Of a stretch of DNA of 64,000 bases, positions 34,238 through 43,077 are shown piece after piece. Made by a program: the position numbers and the translations under genes. Source of the stretch: an uncultured Bacteroidales bacterium (GTDB lineage Bacteria > Bacteroidota > Bacteroidia > Bacteroidales > FEN-979); NCBI GenBank assembly GCA_903903985.1, contig CAIVAT010000057.1, forward strand, positions 124,001-188,000. Direction: 5' to 3'. Position 1 is the stretch's first letter, and every line of letters begins with the position of its first letter. The notes below the pieces were generated by a model. The model was not told the DNA's origin. It saw only the letters and a list, made by a program, of their open reading frames with translations, and made no database searches.

Positions 34238-36106
34238 TTACCGCCCTAAATATACAATTAATACTGAAATATCTGCAGGTGAAACACCGCTTATCCGGGA
34301 AGCCTGGCCAATTGTCCTGGGTTTGACTTTATTCAGTTTCTCCCTCGCCTCAAATGACAGGGAGACCAATTTTGAATAATCAAAGTTGTCTGCCAGGGTC
34401 AAATTTTCCAGGTTTGACAGCTTTGTAACCAGTTCCTGTTCCTTGCCAATATAACTTTCGTATTTGATGATCAGTTCCACCTCTTCTATGATATCATCAT
34501 GAATCAGGTCCTTTTCCAGGGCATAATTCCTGATCTCCTCGATGCTGAGGATCATGTCCTTTAAAAACACCTGGGGCCGGAGTAAAATGGATGCTGCTTT
34601 CTGCCTTTGTACGATCGTGTTGGTCATTTTTTCAGAGAGCATCCCATTGATTTGCGCCGGTTGTATCTTCAGCTTGTTCAGGAATTCAATGAAAACAGTC
34701 ACCTTCCGGTACTTTTCTGCAACAATATCAAGCCGTTCTTTTGACGCAAGGCCAATATCATGTGACAATGGTGTTAGCCGCTGATCAGCATTATCCTGTC
34801 TCAGCAAAATACGATATTCCGCCCTGGAAGTAAACATGCGATAAGGTTCTTCCGTGCCTTTTGTAATCAAATCATCGATCAACACACCGATATAGGCGTC
34901 GGAACGTTTCAGGATGAATTCCTTTTCTTTCCGTATTTTTAAATGTGCGTTAATTCCAGCAATTAGGCCCTGGGCCGCCGCTTCTTCGTAACCGGTTGTG
35001 CCATTGATCTGCCCTGCAAAATACAGATTCTCAATGAGCTTTGTTTCCAGGGAGAAATTCAATTGATCCGGCGGGAAGTAATCATATTCGATGGCATATC
35101 CGGGCCTGAAGAATTTTGCCTTTTCAAACCCCTTTACCATTCTCAATGCTTTGAACTGAACATCTTCCGGAAGTGAGGAGGAAAAACCATTGATATAATA
35201 TTCAACCGTATTCCAGCCTTCCGGTTCAATAAATAACTGGTGCCTTTCCTTGGTTGAAAACCGGTCAATTTTATCCTCGATGGAAGGACAATATCTTGGT
35301 CCTCTGCCCTGAATTCTTCCAGAAAACATCGGGGATTTATCAAACCCCGTCCTGAGAATATCATGAACCTGGGTACTTGTGTATGCAAGCCAGCAACTCC
35401 TTTGTTTGGTCAAAACCGGGGTTTCCGTATAAGAAAATTTACCTGGTATAGCATCGCCCGGTTGCTCGATCATTTTCCTGAAATCAAGCGATCTTCCGTC
35501 GACCCTGGCAGGAGTCCCGGTTTTCATCCTGTTCGATGAAAAGCCTAAGTTCTGCAGTTTTTGGGTCAAATTAAAGGATGCCCCATCCCCCATCCTGCCG
35601 CCAGAAAAATGTTTTTCTCCAATGTGGATCATTCCATTCAGGAATGTTCCGTTGGCCAGGATGAGCGCTTTGCATTTAAAGTCCATGCCAAGCGTTGTCC
35701 TGACCCCAACGACCCCGCCCTTTTTCACAATAATGTCGGTAACAGAATCCTGCCAAAAATGAACATTTTTGGTTTTTTCCAACAGTTCGCGCCACTCCAC
35801 AGAAAAAAGCACCCTGTCATTTTGGGCCCGCGGACTCCACATTGCCGGACCTTTTGAACGGTTCAACATCCTGAACTGCAGCATGGTTTTATCGGTCACA
35901 ATGCCAGAATAACCGCCTAACGCATCAATCTCACGCACAATTTGTCCTTTCGCAATCCCTCCCATTGAAGGATTACATGACATTTGCGCCATGTTCATCA
36001 TGTTCATCGTGATCAGCAGAACCTTAGAACCCATATTGGCGGCTGCGGCAGAAGCTTCGCATCCTGCGTGACCTGCTCCAACAACGATAATATCATATTT
36101 TAGCAT
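34238..36106 (-). CDS. mnmG: tRNA uridine-5-carboxymethylaminomethyl modification enzyme MnmG
   Basis: 622 residues from the ATG at 36106 (MLKYDIIVVGAGHAG). A longer frame begins at 36151, but those added codons read through a parS palindrome (MFHVKR) and are not conserved. The FAD-binding Rossmann motif VGAGHAGCEAS is at the N-terminus; PSMGGIAKGQIVREIDALGG, GRMGDGASF and the C-terminal helical region (SYIGKEQE, ASRISGVSPADISVLIVYL) match the family along the full length. With MnmE it builds the cmnm5U34 modification of certain tRNAs. It sits near oriC in many bacteria, which fits the flanking parS sites. Confidence 0.95.
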   Translation of the reverse strand: MLKYDIIVVGAGHAGCEASAAAANMGSKVLLITMNMMNMAQMSCNPSMGGIAKGQIVREIDALGGYSGIVTDKTMLQFRMLNRSKGPAMWSPRAQNDRVLFSVEWRELLEKTKNVHFWQDSVTDIIVKKGGVVGVRTTLGMDFKCKALILANGTFLNGMIHIGEKHFSGGRMGDGASFNLTQKLQNLGFSSNRMKTGTPARVDGRSLDFRKMIEQPGDAIPGKFSYTETPVLTKQRSCWLAYTSTQVHDILRTGFDKSPMFSGRIQGRGPRYCPSIEDKIDRFSTKERHQLFIEPEGWNTVEYYINGFSSSLPEDVQFKALRMVKGFEKAKFFRPGYAIEYDYFPPDQLNFSLETKLIENLYFAGQINGTTGYEEAAAQGLIAGINAHLKIRKEKEFILKRSDAYIGVLIDDLITKGTEEPYRMFTSRAEYRILLRQDNADQRLTPLSHDIGLASKERLDIVAEKYRKVTVFIEFLNKLKIQPAQINGMLSEKMTNTIVQRQKAASILLRPQVFLKDMILSIEEIRNYALEKDLIHDDIIEEVELIIKYESYIGKEQELVTKLSNLENLTLADNFDYSKLVSLSFEAREKLNKVKPRTIGQASRISGVSPADISVLIVYLGR

Positions 36107-36119
36107 CGGTATACCCTGG

Positions 36120-36135
36120 CGTTTCACGTGAAACA
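36120..36135. promoter_or_regulatory. Second parS site, 15 of 16 matches
   Basis: CGTTTCACGTGAAACA differs from the consensus only at the first base and keeps the whole 14-bp palindrome GTTTCACGTGAAAC. It ends 14 bp upstream of the mnmG start codon, so ParB binding could also affect mnmG expression. Confidence 0.8.
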
Positions 36136-36365
36136 TTGGTTCGTTTATCAATGATTCCCGTCAGATATTTTAATGAAACCATTAAATTTAAATCTATCCG
36201 GGCCGTAAGCATTTTGAACCTTCTTTTTGTTTGTAAATAGGCTTAAAACAGCAATGCCTTTCACCCATAAATCATTCGCTGCTGAATTCGCTCCTCGTCA
36301 TACTTATATTTGAAAAATCAAGAAAACGCGAAATGCAGGGTACCTTGGCAGGGAATGGTAGCTGG

Positions 36366-36785
36366 TTATAGAACAGAGAGGTAGAAATCCTCTTTCCGCC
36401 TCATGAATTCCTTTTCCCGTTTTGAGGAGTCACGGTAACCAATTAAATGCATGATGCCATGAATCATTACCCGATGCAACTCCTCTTCGATTCGCTGATC
36501 AAATAAAATTGCATTCTCCCTGACCCGTGTTAAACTGATGAAAATATCGCCGCATAACAAACCGGATTCCTCATCGGTCGGGAAGGTAAGAATATCCGTT
36601 AATGATTTATGCTTGAGGTATTTAAGGTTCATTGCTGACAAATAATCATCATCGCAAAGAATAAAATTGAGGCTCCCTGCTACCCTTCCTTCCATTTCAA
36701 TTGTTTTCGATATCCAATTCCTGAGCGCTTTCTTCTTCCTGATCACATAGGAGATATTTTCATTGAAAAAATTTATTTCGCACAT
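36366..36785 (-). CDS. ybeY: Endoribonuclease / rRNA maturation factor YbeY
   Basis: 139 residues. The metal-binding region is HRVMIHGIMHLIGYRDSSKREKEF... with two histidines (HGIMH) but RD in place of the usual DH, so the third histidine ligand is missing; this is common in Bacteroidota members as far as I recall. The N-terminal half matches the family (SLTDILTFPTDE, GDIFISLTRV). YbeY takes part in 16S rRNA 3' end maturation and ribosome quality control. It overlaps the preceding ATP-binding protein gene by one base. Confidence 0.88.
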   Translation of the reverse strand: MCEINFFNENISYVIRKKKALRNWISKTIEMEGRVAGSLNFILCDDDYLSAMNLKYLKHKSLTDILTFPTDEESGLLCGDIFISLTRVRENAILFDQRIEEELHRVMIHGIMHLIGYRDSSKREKEFMRRKEDFYLSVL

Positions 36786-37270
36786 TACTTCCGATGGATA
36801 ACGATGTCCTTTTTATTCCAGTATTCCTTTAATTCGTTGATTCGCTGCAATGACTTTTCATAATTCATACTGGAGACATAAAATACAAGAATAATGCTTT
36901 TTGCATTCACCGAAATGGTAATTTCATCGGTCAGCGCCTTGATGATAAATATGTCCCTTGAGAGTTTATGTTTCCTGATTTCCCGGTCGAGCAAATCCTC
37001 ATTGTCAATATGAAGACCTTCGTTTGAGCCCAGTTTTATTTTAAATACCAGTCCTTTGGGGCTTCTGTCGAAATTTATAATTACCTGGCCATTCTCTGAA
37101 TTCTCATTCAGGGCAAATAAGATGCCTGCAGCCTCGGTTGTGGCCAACAGGATATTTCCGAAATATTCGTTGTTTATATTATAATAATCGCAAATTTCCT
37201 CAACAAACCGTTCCAGTTTCGTAATTTCCTTTTTTCCGGTTATGGCCAGTTCTCTGAAATCCCGTTTCAT
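36785..37270 (-). CDS. Small HATPase-type ATP-binding protein (anti-sigma-factor-kinase-like)
   Basis: 161 residues. The stretch NEYFGNILLATTEAAGILFAL resembles the N-box of RsbW-type serine kinases, and KGLVFKIKLGSNEGL corresponds to the region that would hold the D-x-G-x-G motif, here degraded. The C-terminus has no further domain. Proteins like this are regularly found between DUF4175 and ybeY genes in Bacteroidales; their function is unknown. One base overlaps ybeY and one base separates it from the DUF4175 gene, so the three are almost certainly co-translated. Confidence 0.7.
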   Translation of the reverse strand: MKRDFRELAITGKKEITKLERFVEEICDYYNINNEYFGNILLATTEAAGILFALNENSENGQVIINFDRSPKGLVFKIKLGSNEGLHIDNEDLLDREIRKHKLSRDIFIIKALTDEITISVNAKSIILVFYVSSMNYEKSLQRINELKEYWNKKDIVIHRK

Positions 37271-37271
37271 A

Positions 37272-40200
37272 TCAGTTTTCTATTTTAACAATATAACTGT
37301 TCACTTTATTCTTAAAAAACGAATTGATGCCCGGCAATATCAATTGAATATTATCCTGACTCGCTCTTTTTTTTGTGTTATACTGAAAATTTTGTCCAGG
37401 GTTACTGTTTTGTTGAGTTTTTGCTTCTGTAGACTCTCTTTTTTCTTCCTGATCGCGCATCTGTTCTGCTTTCTCCGATTCCAGGAGCCTTGTCATGATA
37501 TTTTGCTGTCTTCTGATTGTCTCCTGGGTAATGCGTTTATTGACCAGGTCTTTTTCAATTTGCTCCATGTCTTTTGCTGCCTCATTCAAAGATCCCTGAT
37601 CTTTCACTCCTTTGGAACCCATTTCATCCTGATATTTTTGCATTTCGTTTCGTAACGCTTCCTGCTGCGCGGCCAGCCTTGCAAGTTCCTTTGTCATGCC
37701 CTTTTGTCCCTGATTATCTCCTTTCCCATCCTTTTTTGATGCTTCCATTCCGGCTTTCAGCTTTTCGAGCTGCTGGCCGATGCTATTCTGCAAATCCTTC
37801 ATATTCTTGGATCCCATTTTGCCTTTTCCTTTCCCGGATGGATTCTTACATGCCTTGTTGCCTGCTTTTGCCTTGGCATCCATTGACATTTGCTCGTTCA
37901 TTTTCTGCAGGGATTCATTCAGCAACAAGGCAAGGTTATTGATGGCGGTCATGGTGTATTGCTGTTTAGCCACGGCATTGTTAATATTTCGTACATCCAG
38001 GGCCTCCATGGTCAGTTCCACATTCCGGTTGATCGCTGCGATTTCTTTGGAGATAACCGGTTTGATCATGATCTGCCTTTTGGCAATGGCATTCAGTGAG
38101 TCCTGAACAACTTTCATCTTCCCGCTGAATTCTTTCTGCCTGTAAACAAGTTCTGTATACCTGGGGTCGCTCCTTGCCATCTGACTTGTGATGTTAATCA
38201 TTTCTTCCTGATCAAAAGACAACCTGACCAGGTTTTCCAGGATCATCCTGATATTCGCTGCATCTTCCTGCATCTGTTCATCTTCACCACCCTCCTGTGA
38301 ATCTTCCATCTGACTGGCCAGCTCTTTCATTTGCTTTGACGCTTTTTTTTGAGCACCTGCGGATTCTTTATTTTTCTTTTCCTTCAGATTTTTTGAACTT
38401 TCGCCAATGCTTTTCTGAATACTATCCTGTTTTTCCTTTGTATTTCCTAATTCTGCCGGGGTTTCCAGTTCCTTTCCTTCTTTTTCAAGCTCCTTTATCT
38501 TATTGAAAATACTGTCAGCCTTTTGTGATATCTCATTTTGCTTTTCCTCTAATTTTTCATTTCCCTGGGCCTGCTTTTCCGTTGCTTCGGCTAATTTGTC
38601 CTGGTTTTCAGCATTTTTACGCAAGTCGGCAACCGCAGTTTCAAGTTTCCGGTCGAATTCGATCTGTTTCATCAAGGCAAGGTTCCGGTCTAACTGTGTC
38701 TCCAGTTCCTTATTGGACATTTTCATTTTCTCGAGCAGGTTCCCGAGTTTGTCTTTATCCAATTGATTCAGCATATCCCTCATCTCCTGGATCATCTTTT
38801 TCATCTCCTCCGAAAGCATCTGGTCCATCATTTCATTCAATTGCTTCTGCTTTTCAATGATCCTTTCGCTGGTTCCAAGATATTTTTCCTCAGCTGCAAT
38901 ATTTTCACTGTTTTTCTTCTTTATTTGTTCGACTTTATCTTCGATGGCCTGGTTTGCTTTTATCAGATCTTCTATTTTCTTTTTCTCCTGCCAGGATATG
39001 GATGTTTGATCCACCAGCTTTTTATTCAATTCCTCCATCGTTTTCTTGATGGCTTTCGCATCCATCAGGCTTTTTTCGAGGTCCTGGTTTACCAATTCCT
39101 CATTCTGATCGGTATGATGCGCTATTTCTTCAAGCGTAGGGGTCGAAATGGTCTTCATTTCCGATTTTGTCGACTTTGGCCCATGAATACCGTCATTGTC
39201 CCAAACCTCAAAATAATACTGGATATTCAGACCGGCTGCCGGTAAAAGCTTCAGGAGATCCGCTGCGTAATAGAACACCTGGTTGTTGATGGATTTCTCG
39301 ATCGGTATCGATTCGGAGTTTATCTTGTGCAAAACAGTGTCACCCTTGGAAAAAACGGTATAATTAAAGGTTAATTTTGTAAAGCCGTAATCATCCTTGA
39401 CGGTACCTTTAAAGAAGAGATTCGTCGGCATGGCGGAATCAGCCGACTCGGTAATAAAAATGGACGGAAAGCCATCAGTGACCATGTTCACACGGTACTT
39501 CAGTGAATCGGCAAGATAGGTATTCGTATTTACCGGGGTGATGCTGTAAGATGATGATTTTGATATTTTAACCGAATAGCCGAATGTGTTCTTGTTTTCT
39601 TTCGATAAAATTGCCAGGTCATTATCAAACCGCATTTTGATGGCGGTCACATCCTTTGTGTATATTTTCCACGAAAGCGTTGAGCCTTCGGGGACGACAA
39701 AATCACCCTGGTTTTCATATTTTTCGGCCGGTTTGCCGATGTATCCGGGATAATTGACAACTACATCAAAATTCAGGATGGTCGGCTTTGGAAATACCTT
39801 TAATTCGAATTCCTCCGATTTAAAATCACCGGCAACAATCCTGAAAGGAATGCTGACCTGCAGCGACTTGAACAAATATGAAAAATTAAATCCCTTGCCC
39901 CTGACCATTTTGAAGGTGCCTTCGTTTGTTTTAATAAAAATTTCTGAAGGGATTTCCGTACCGGTAACTTTGACCAGCAATTCAAAATCTTCCTGCTGAA
40001 GGGCGTTCAGGTTTTTATTTTGTATCTCAATCCTGAAAGACAATGGGGGGGTAAATACCCTGTTAAACTCAATAATCCGCCGGGTCGGCTCAGAAATTAT
40101 ATCGGGAGAAAATACAACAAGTGCCAGGATAATGATCAGCGGCACAAGCAAATATCTTAAAAATTTCAGGTTTTTCCGAAAATCAACCACCACGCTGAAC

Positions 40201-40628
40201 CGGAAAATCTTCAGGGAGTTTGTTTTTTGTTCGATGCTTGCAGCAAGCAGCGCAGGGCTGTCTCCAGGATTTCGTTGCTGGTTGATAAGCTGTAGTGTAT
40301 TCAGCAGCTTATCCTGGATCTCAGAAAAATGGGTTCCGATGATCTTCGCAGCCTGATCATAGGATATAATTTTCCCGATCTTCACCAATTGAAGGATCGG
40401 AATGAGTATCAGCCGGGTTACAAGAAAAAATGAAAGAACAAGGAAGGTGAAAAACAAGACCATTCGCACCGCCTGGCTGAAATGAAAAAAATATTCCAGG
40501 GAAACAAATGCAAGATAGGAGACCATCAATAGGGTCAGTGACCAGAGCACACCACGGATCAGCCGGTTTTTATAATACTTCCGGATAAAATGATCAAGTT
40601 TTTTGATGAGTACCTGGTTTTCTGCCAT
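37272..40628 (-). CDS. DUF4175-family membrane protein with long coiled coil
   Basis: 1118 residues. Three membrane helices lie in the first 190 residues (LWSLTLLMVSYLAFVSLEYF, VLFFTFLVLSFFLVTRLILI, FLRYLLVPLIIILALVVFSP). Residues about 200-490 form beta-rich domains, and about 500-1080 are a long charged coiled coil with many E, K, Q and M residues (EMMDQMLSEEMKKMIQEMRD and similar), which makes it the dominant alpha-helical protein in the window. The family is restricted mainly to Bacteroidota and alphaproteobacteria and is of unknown function, with an envelope role suggested. It is the first gene of the block that continues to gldH. Confidence 0.82.
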   Translation of the reverse strand: MAENQVLIKKLDHFIRKYYKNRLIRGVLWSLTLLMVSYLAFVSLEYFFHFSQAVRMVLFFTFLVLSFFLVTRLILIPILQLVKIGKIISYDQAAKIIGTHFSEIQDKLLNTLQLINQQRNPGDSPALLAASIEQKTNSLKIFRFSVVVDFRKNLKFLRYLLVPLIIILALVVFSPDIISEPTRRIIEFNRVFTPPLSFRIEIQNKNLNALQQEDFELLVKVTGTEIPSEIFIKTNEGTFKMVRGKGFNFSYLFKSLQVSIPFRIVAGDFKSEEFELKVFPKPTILNFDVVVNYPGYIGKPAEKYENQGDFVVPEGSTLSWKIYTKDVTAIKMRFDNDLAILSKENKNTFGYSVKISKSSSYSITPVNTNTYLADSLKYRVNMVTDGFPSIFITESADSAMPTNLFFKGTVKDDYGFTKLTFNYTVFSKGDTVLHKINSESIPIEKSINNQVFYYAADLLKLLPAAGLNIQYYFEVWDNDGIHGPKSTKSEMKTISTPTLEEIAHHTDQNEELVNQDLEKSLMDAKAIKKTMEELNKKLVDQTSISWQEKKKIEDLIKANQAIEDKVEQIKKKNSENIAAEEKYLGTSERIIEKQKQLNEMMDQMLSEEMKKMIQEMRDMLNQLDKDKLGNLLEKMKMSNKELETQLDRNLALMKQIEFDRKLETAVADLRKNAENQDKLAEATEKQAQGNEKLEEKQNEISQKADSIFNKIKELEKEGKELETPAELGNTKEKQDSIQKSIGESSKNLKEKKNKESAGAQKKASKQMKELASQMEDSQEGGEDEQMQEDAANIRMILENLVRLSFDQEEMINITSQMARSDPRYTELVYRQKEFSGKMKVVQDSLNAIAKRQIMIKPVISKEIAAINRNVELTMEALDVRNINNAVAKQQYTMTAINNLALLLNESLQKMNEQMSMDAKAKAGNKACKNPSGKGKGKMGSKNMKDLQNSIGQQLEKLKAGMEASKKDGKGDNQGQKGMTKELARLAAQQEALRNEMQKYQDEMGSKGVKDQGSLNEAAKDMEQIEKDLVNKRITQETIRRQQNIMTRLLESEKAEQMRDQEEKRESTEAKTQQNSNPGQNFQYNTKKRASQDNIQLILPGINSFFKNKVNSYIVKIEN

Positions 40629-40680
40629 GTCTTGTTTTTCTCGAAGGATAACGATGCCTGCATTTATTTAGTATCCTTTG

Positions 40681-40688
40681 CAAAAGTA
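40681..40688 (-). promoter_or_regulatory. Candidate -7 box of the DUF4175-ybeY block
   Basis: On the minus strand the bases read TACTTTTG, matching TAnnTTTG, 53 bp upstream of the DUF4175 start at 40628. No clear -33 box is at the expected distance. Confidence 0.45.
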
Positions 40689-40731
40689 CGAATATAAGCT
40701 ATTGATGGGTTTATTTTTGGCCGGAATAGCT

Positions 40732-40739
40732 TATTTTTG
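40732..40739 (+). promoter_or_regulatory. -7 promoter box of gltX
   Basis: TATTTTTG matches TAnnTTTG, 23 bp before the gltX ATG. A TTTA sequence about 18 bp upstream could act as a weak -33 box. Together with 40681-40688 it forms a divergent promoter region. Confidence 0.5.
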
Positions 40740-40762
40740 CGACTTCCTAAATAAAATTTCCG

Positions 40763-42292
40763 ATGAAAACCCAACCTGTTCGTGTTCGTTTTGCCCCCAG
40801 TCCAACCGGCCCTTTGCATATTGGCGGAGTAAGGACAGCCTTGTATAATTTCCTGTTTGCCCGAAAACATGGCGGAACGATGATTCTCAGGATTGAGGAT
40901 ACCGACCAGAACCGGTTTGTTCCTGGAGCAGAAGATTATATTGTGAAGTCGCTTGCCTGGTGCGGCCTTGATTTTGATGAGAGTCCAGAGAAAGGAGGGC
41001 CCGATGCCCCGTACCGCCAGTCGGAGCGATCGGAAATCTACAGGGATCACATCCATCGTTTGATCGAAAAAGGCCATGCCTACTATGCCTTCGATACGGA
41101 GGAAGAATTAAGCACCTTGCGTGAAACGTCAAAAGTCAGCGGGGGACATTCCTTTCAATATGATCAGCAAACGCGGAAATCTTTATGTAATTCGATCTCC
41201 CTTCCCGAAGCGGAATGGAAAAGGAGGCTGGAAGAAGGAGCTCCGTTCGTCGTGCGCATCAAAATTCCGGAAAATGAACAGGTCGTGGTTCATGACCTGA
41301 TCAGGGGCGAGGTTGTGGTAAGTACCTCAAACCTGGATGATAAAGTCTTGTTTAAATCCGACGGGCTTCCAACCTATCACCTTGCCAATGTGGTGGATGA
41401 TTACCTGATGAAGATCTCCCATGTGATCAGGGGTGAGGAGTGGCTTCCGTCGGCGCCCCTTCATGTGTTGCTTTACCGCTTTTTCGGATGGGAAAGCCAA
41501 ATGCCTCAGTTCGCTCATCTTCCGCTGATCCTGAAACCTGACGGGAACGGCAAGTTGAGCAAGCGGGATGGCGACAGGCTGGGTTTCCCGGTATTTCCTA
41601 CAGCGTGGAAAGATCCGAAAACCGATGAGATCTATTCCGGTTACCGCGAGTCGGGGTATCTGCCTGAAGCGGTCATCAACATCCTCGCCCATCTTGGCTG
41701 GAACCCGGGAACGGAGCAGGAACTGTTCTCTACTGCTGAATTAATTCAGCAGTTCTCACTCGAGCGGGTGGGGAAACACGGTGCCAAATTTGATCCTGAA
41801 AAGGCAAAATGGTTCAACCATCAATACATCCAGCAAAAATCTGATGAGGATCTTGCTCTTTTTCTTAAGCCCTCACTCGATAAAAATGGTGTATCCCCTT
41901 CTTCCGATTATTTGCGCAAGGTCATTCACCTTGTAAAAGAGCGCGCTTTCCTGGTCCCTGACTTATGGGCTAATTCCTGGTTTTTCTTTCTGCGTCCCGG
42001 CCAATATGACCAGCAGGTTTACCAGAAAATATGGCAGGCAGGAACCACCTTGCTGATCACTGAAATTGCAAATGAAATAAAACTGCTGGAAGATTTTAAC
42101 AAAGATTCCTTTCACACCCTCGTGCAAAACTACACGATAAGAACAGGCGTGAAGATGGGACAGGTGATGAACCCTTTGCGACTGCTGACGGTCGGTTCCA
42201 ACCAGGGGCCCGGGATGATGGATATGGCGGATGTTCTGGGGAAGGATGAGTTTCTGGCGAGGATTGCCACGGGGCTGGAGCAATTAAGATGA
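40763..42292 (+). CDS. gltX: Glutamate--tRNA ligase
   Basis: 509 residues, normal length. The class I HIGH motif is FAPSPTGPLHIGGVRTALYN and the KMSKS motif is KLSKRDGDR; a catalytic-domain signature LRIEDTDQNRFV follows the HIGH region. The enzyme charges tRNA-Glu in the cytoplasm. A glutaminyl-tRNA synthetase gene (frameshifted in this assembly) lies 9 kb away, so the type of GltX (discriminating or not) matters for Gln-tRNA formation. Its stop overlaps the ATG of the next, frameshifted lipoprotein gene (ATGA). Confidence 0.95.
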   Translation: MKTQPVRVRFAPSPTGPLHIGGVRTALYNFLFARKHGGTMILRIEDTDQNRFVPGAEDYIVKSLAWCGLDFDESPEKGGPDAPYRQSERSEIYRDHIHRLIEKGHAYYAFDTEEELSTLRETSKVSGGHSFQYDQQTRKSLCNSISLPEAEWKRRLEEGAPFVVRIKIPENEQVVVHDLIRGEVVVSTSNLDDKVLFKSDGLPTYHLANVVDDYLMKISHVIRGEEWLPSAPLHVLLYRFFGWESQMPQFAHLPLILKPDGNGKLSKRDGDRLGFPVFPTAWKDPKTDEIYSGYRESGYLPEAVINILAHLGWNPGTEQELFSTAELIQQFSLERVGKHGAKFDPEKAKWFNHQYIQQKSDEDLALFLKPSLDKNGVSPSSDYLRKVIHLVKERAFLVPDLWANSWFFFLRPGQYDQQVYQKIWQAGTTLLITEIANEIKLLEDFNKDSFHTLVQNYTIRTGVKMGQVMNPLRLLTVGSNQGPGMMDMADVLGKDEFLARIATGLEQLR

Positions 42293-42791
42293 TCAGAAAA
42301 CTGGTTTTTTGTATACTGGCTGGCTGCCAGCTCCTTCAGGCGGCTGCAACATCATCAAGGTCGATTATGCCTGTGAATATGCGTATGCCGTTGAAAACAG
42401 GCTTTCACAGCGGATCATCGTTCTCCACCAGGATTACCATTCCGGGCCAATGGTTTCTGATACGATTCAATCACATAAAAGCAGGGTACTATTATCTGAA
42501 TCCGGAATGTGCGAAAAGAATTATGTTCCGGCATTCAGGCCTCTTCCCTTCGACTCGATTGAAGTATATCATGATGATACGGTAAAGATCAACCGGAATT
42601 GCACAGCAGGACTGTTATACACTTCATCGGCCCGGGATCTCTCAATTTGGAATAAATCTAAATTTAATAATTTTCACTCGTCTTCTGCAGGAAATCATAT
42701 GCTGATATGTATCTTTGTATATGTTTATCTGACTGGTCACCATGGTACCGGGGCTTTGTTCAACGGTAGCAGAAATTTAACCAGGGTGTAA
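42289..42791 (+). pseudogene. Frameshifted small lipoprotein-like gene after gltX
   Basis: A start ATG overlaps the gltX stop and begins MIRKLVF, then the frame breaks at a run of six T (42305-42310). Adding one T would join it to the next frame, giving MIRKLVFLYTGWLPAPSGGC followed by NIIKVDYACEYAYAVENRLS, a lipoprotein-like signal and a short mature part with the phrase FRPLPFDSIEVYHDDTVKIN typical of small Bacteroidota envelope proteins. The last 50 residues before the stop at 42791 look non-conserved. The break may be a sequencing or assembly error in the homopolymer, or a real decayed gene. Function unknown. Confidence 0.45.
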
Positions 42792-42802
42792 TGATTCCAC
42801 AG

Positions 42803-42971
42803 ATGAATTACCCCGGACTTCAGGCCGGGGGTCATGGTAAAGCCCTGACTGAATCGGCTTTAGCCAATCATAGTAAAAAAGGGCCTTCGTTGACCAGGCT
42901 TGTATTTCGGGCTGAAGCCCGTGGGAACAGATGCAGTCTTTTGACCCCGGCCTGAAGTCCGGGTAATTCAT
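42803..42971. repeat. MITE-like element, 169 bp with about 30-bp terminal inverted repeats
   Basis: The left end (42804-42834, TGAATTACCCCGGACTTCAG and onward) is complementary to the right end (42943-42970) except for two single-base gaps. Inside is a second small palindrome, GGGCTGAAGCCC (42910-42921). No coding frame lies within it. The whole could fold as a long hairpin. A degenerate copy of the right half is found near 50226-50300. Non-autonomous transposable element or REP-like repeat is the best reading. Confidence 0.65.
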
Positions 42972-43077
42972 GGATTTTATGATCCGGCATTATACCCGGT
43001 GAATCGTATGCATATTGAAAATATTTGGCACAATTGCTCCATCAAATATAATTATCCAATTTAAGACCCGACCCATG

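Noticed and set aside
35977-36151. N-terminal extension of MnmG to an ATG at 36151
   Set aside because: The added codons read through a parS palindrome and lie before the conserved FAD-binding start.
39000-40600. Phage tape-measure-like coiled coil
   Set aside because: The N-terminal helices and the gene context with ybeY and mnmG fit the DUF4175 family, and no phage genes are near.
40664-41077. 137-codon frame on the minus strand opposite the gltX start
   Set aside because: It is antisense to the gltX catalytic region and has no recognisable features.
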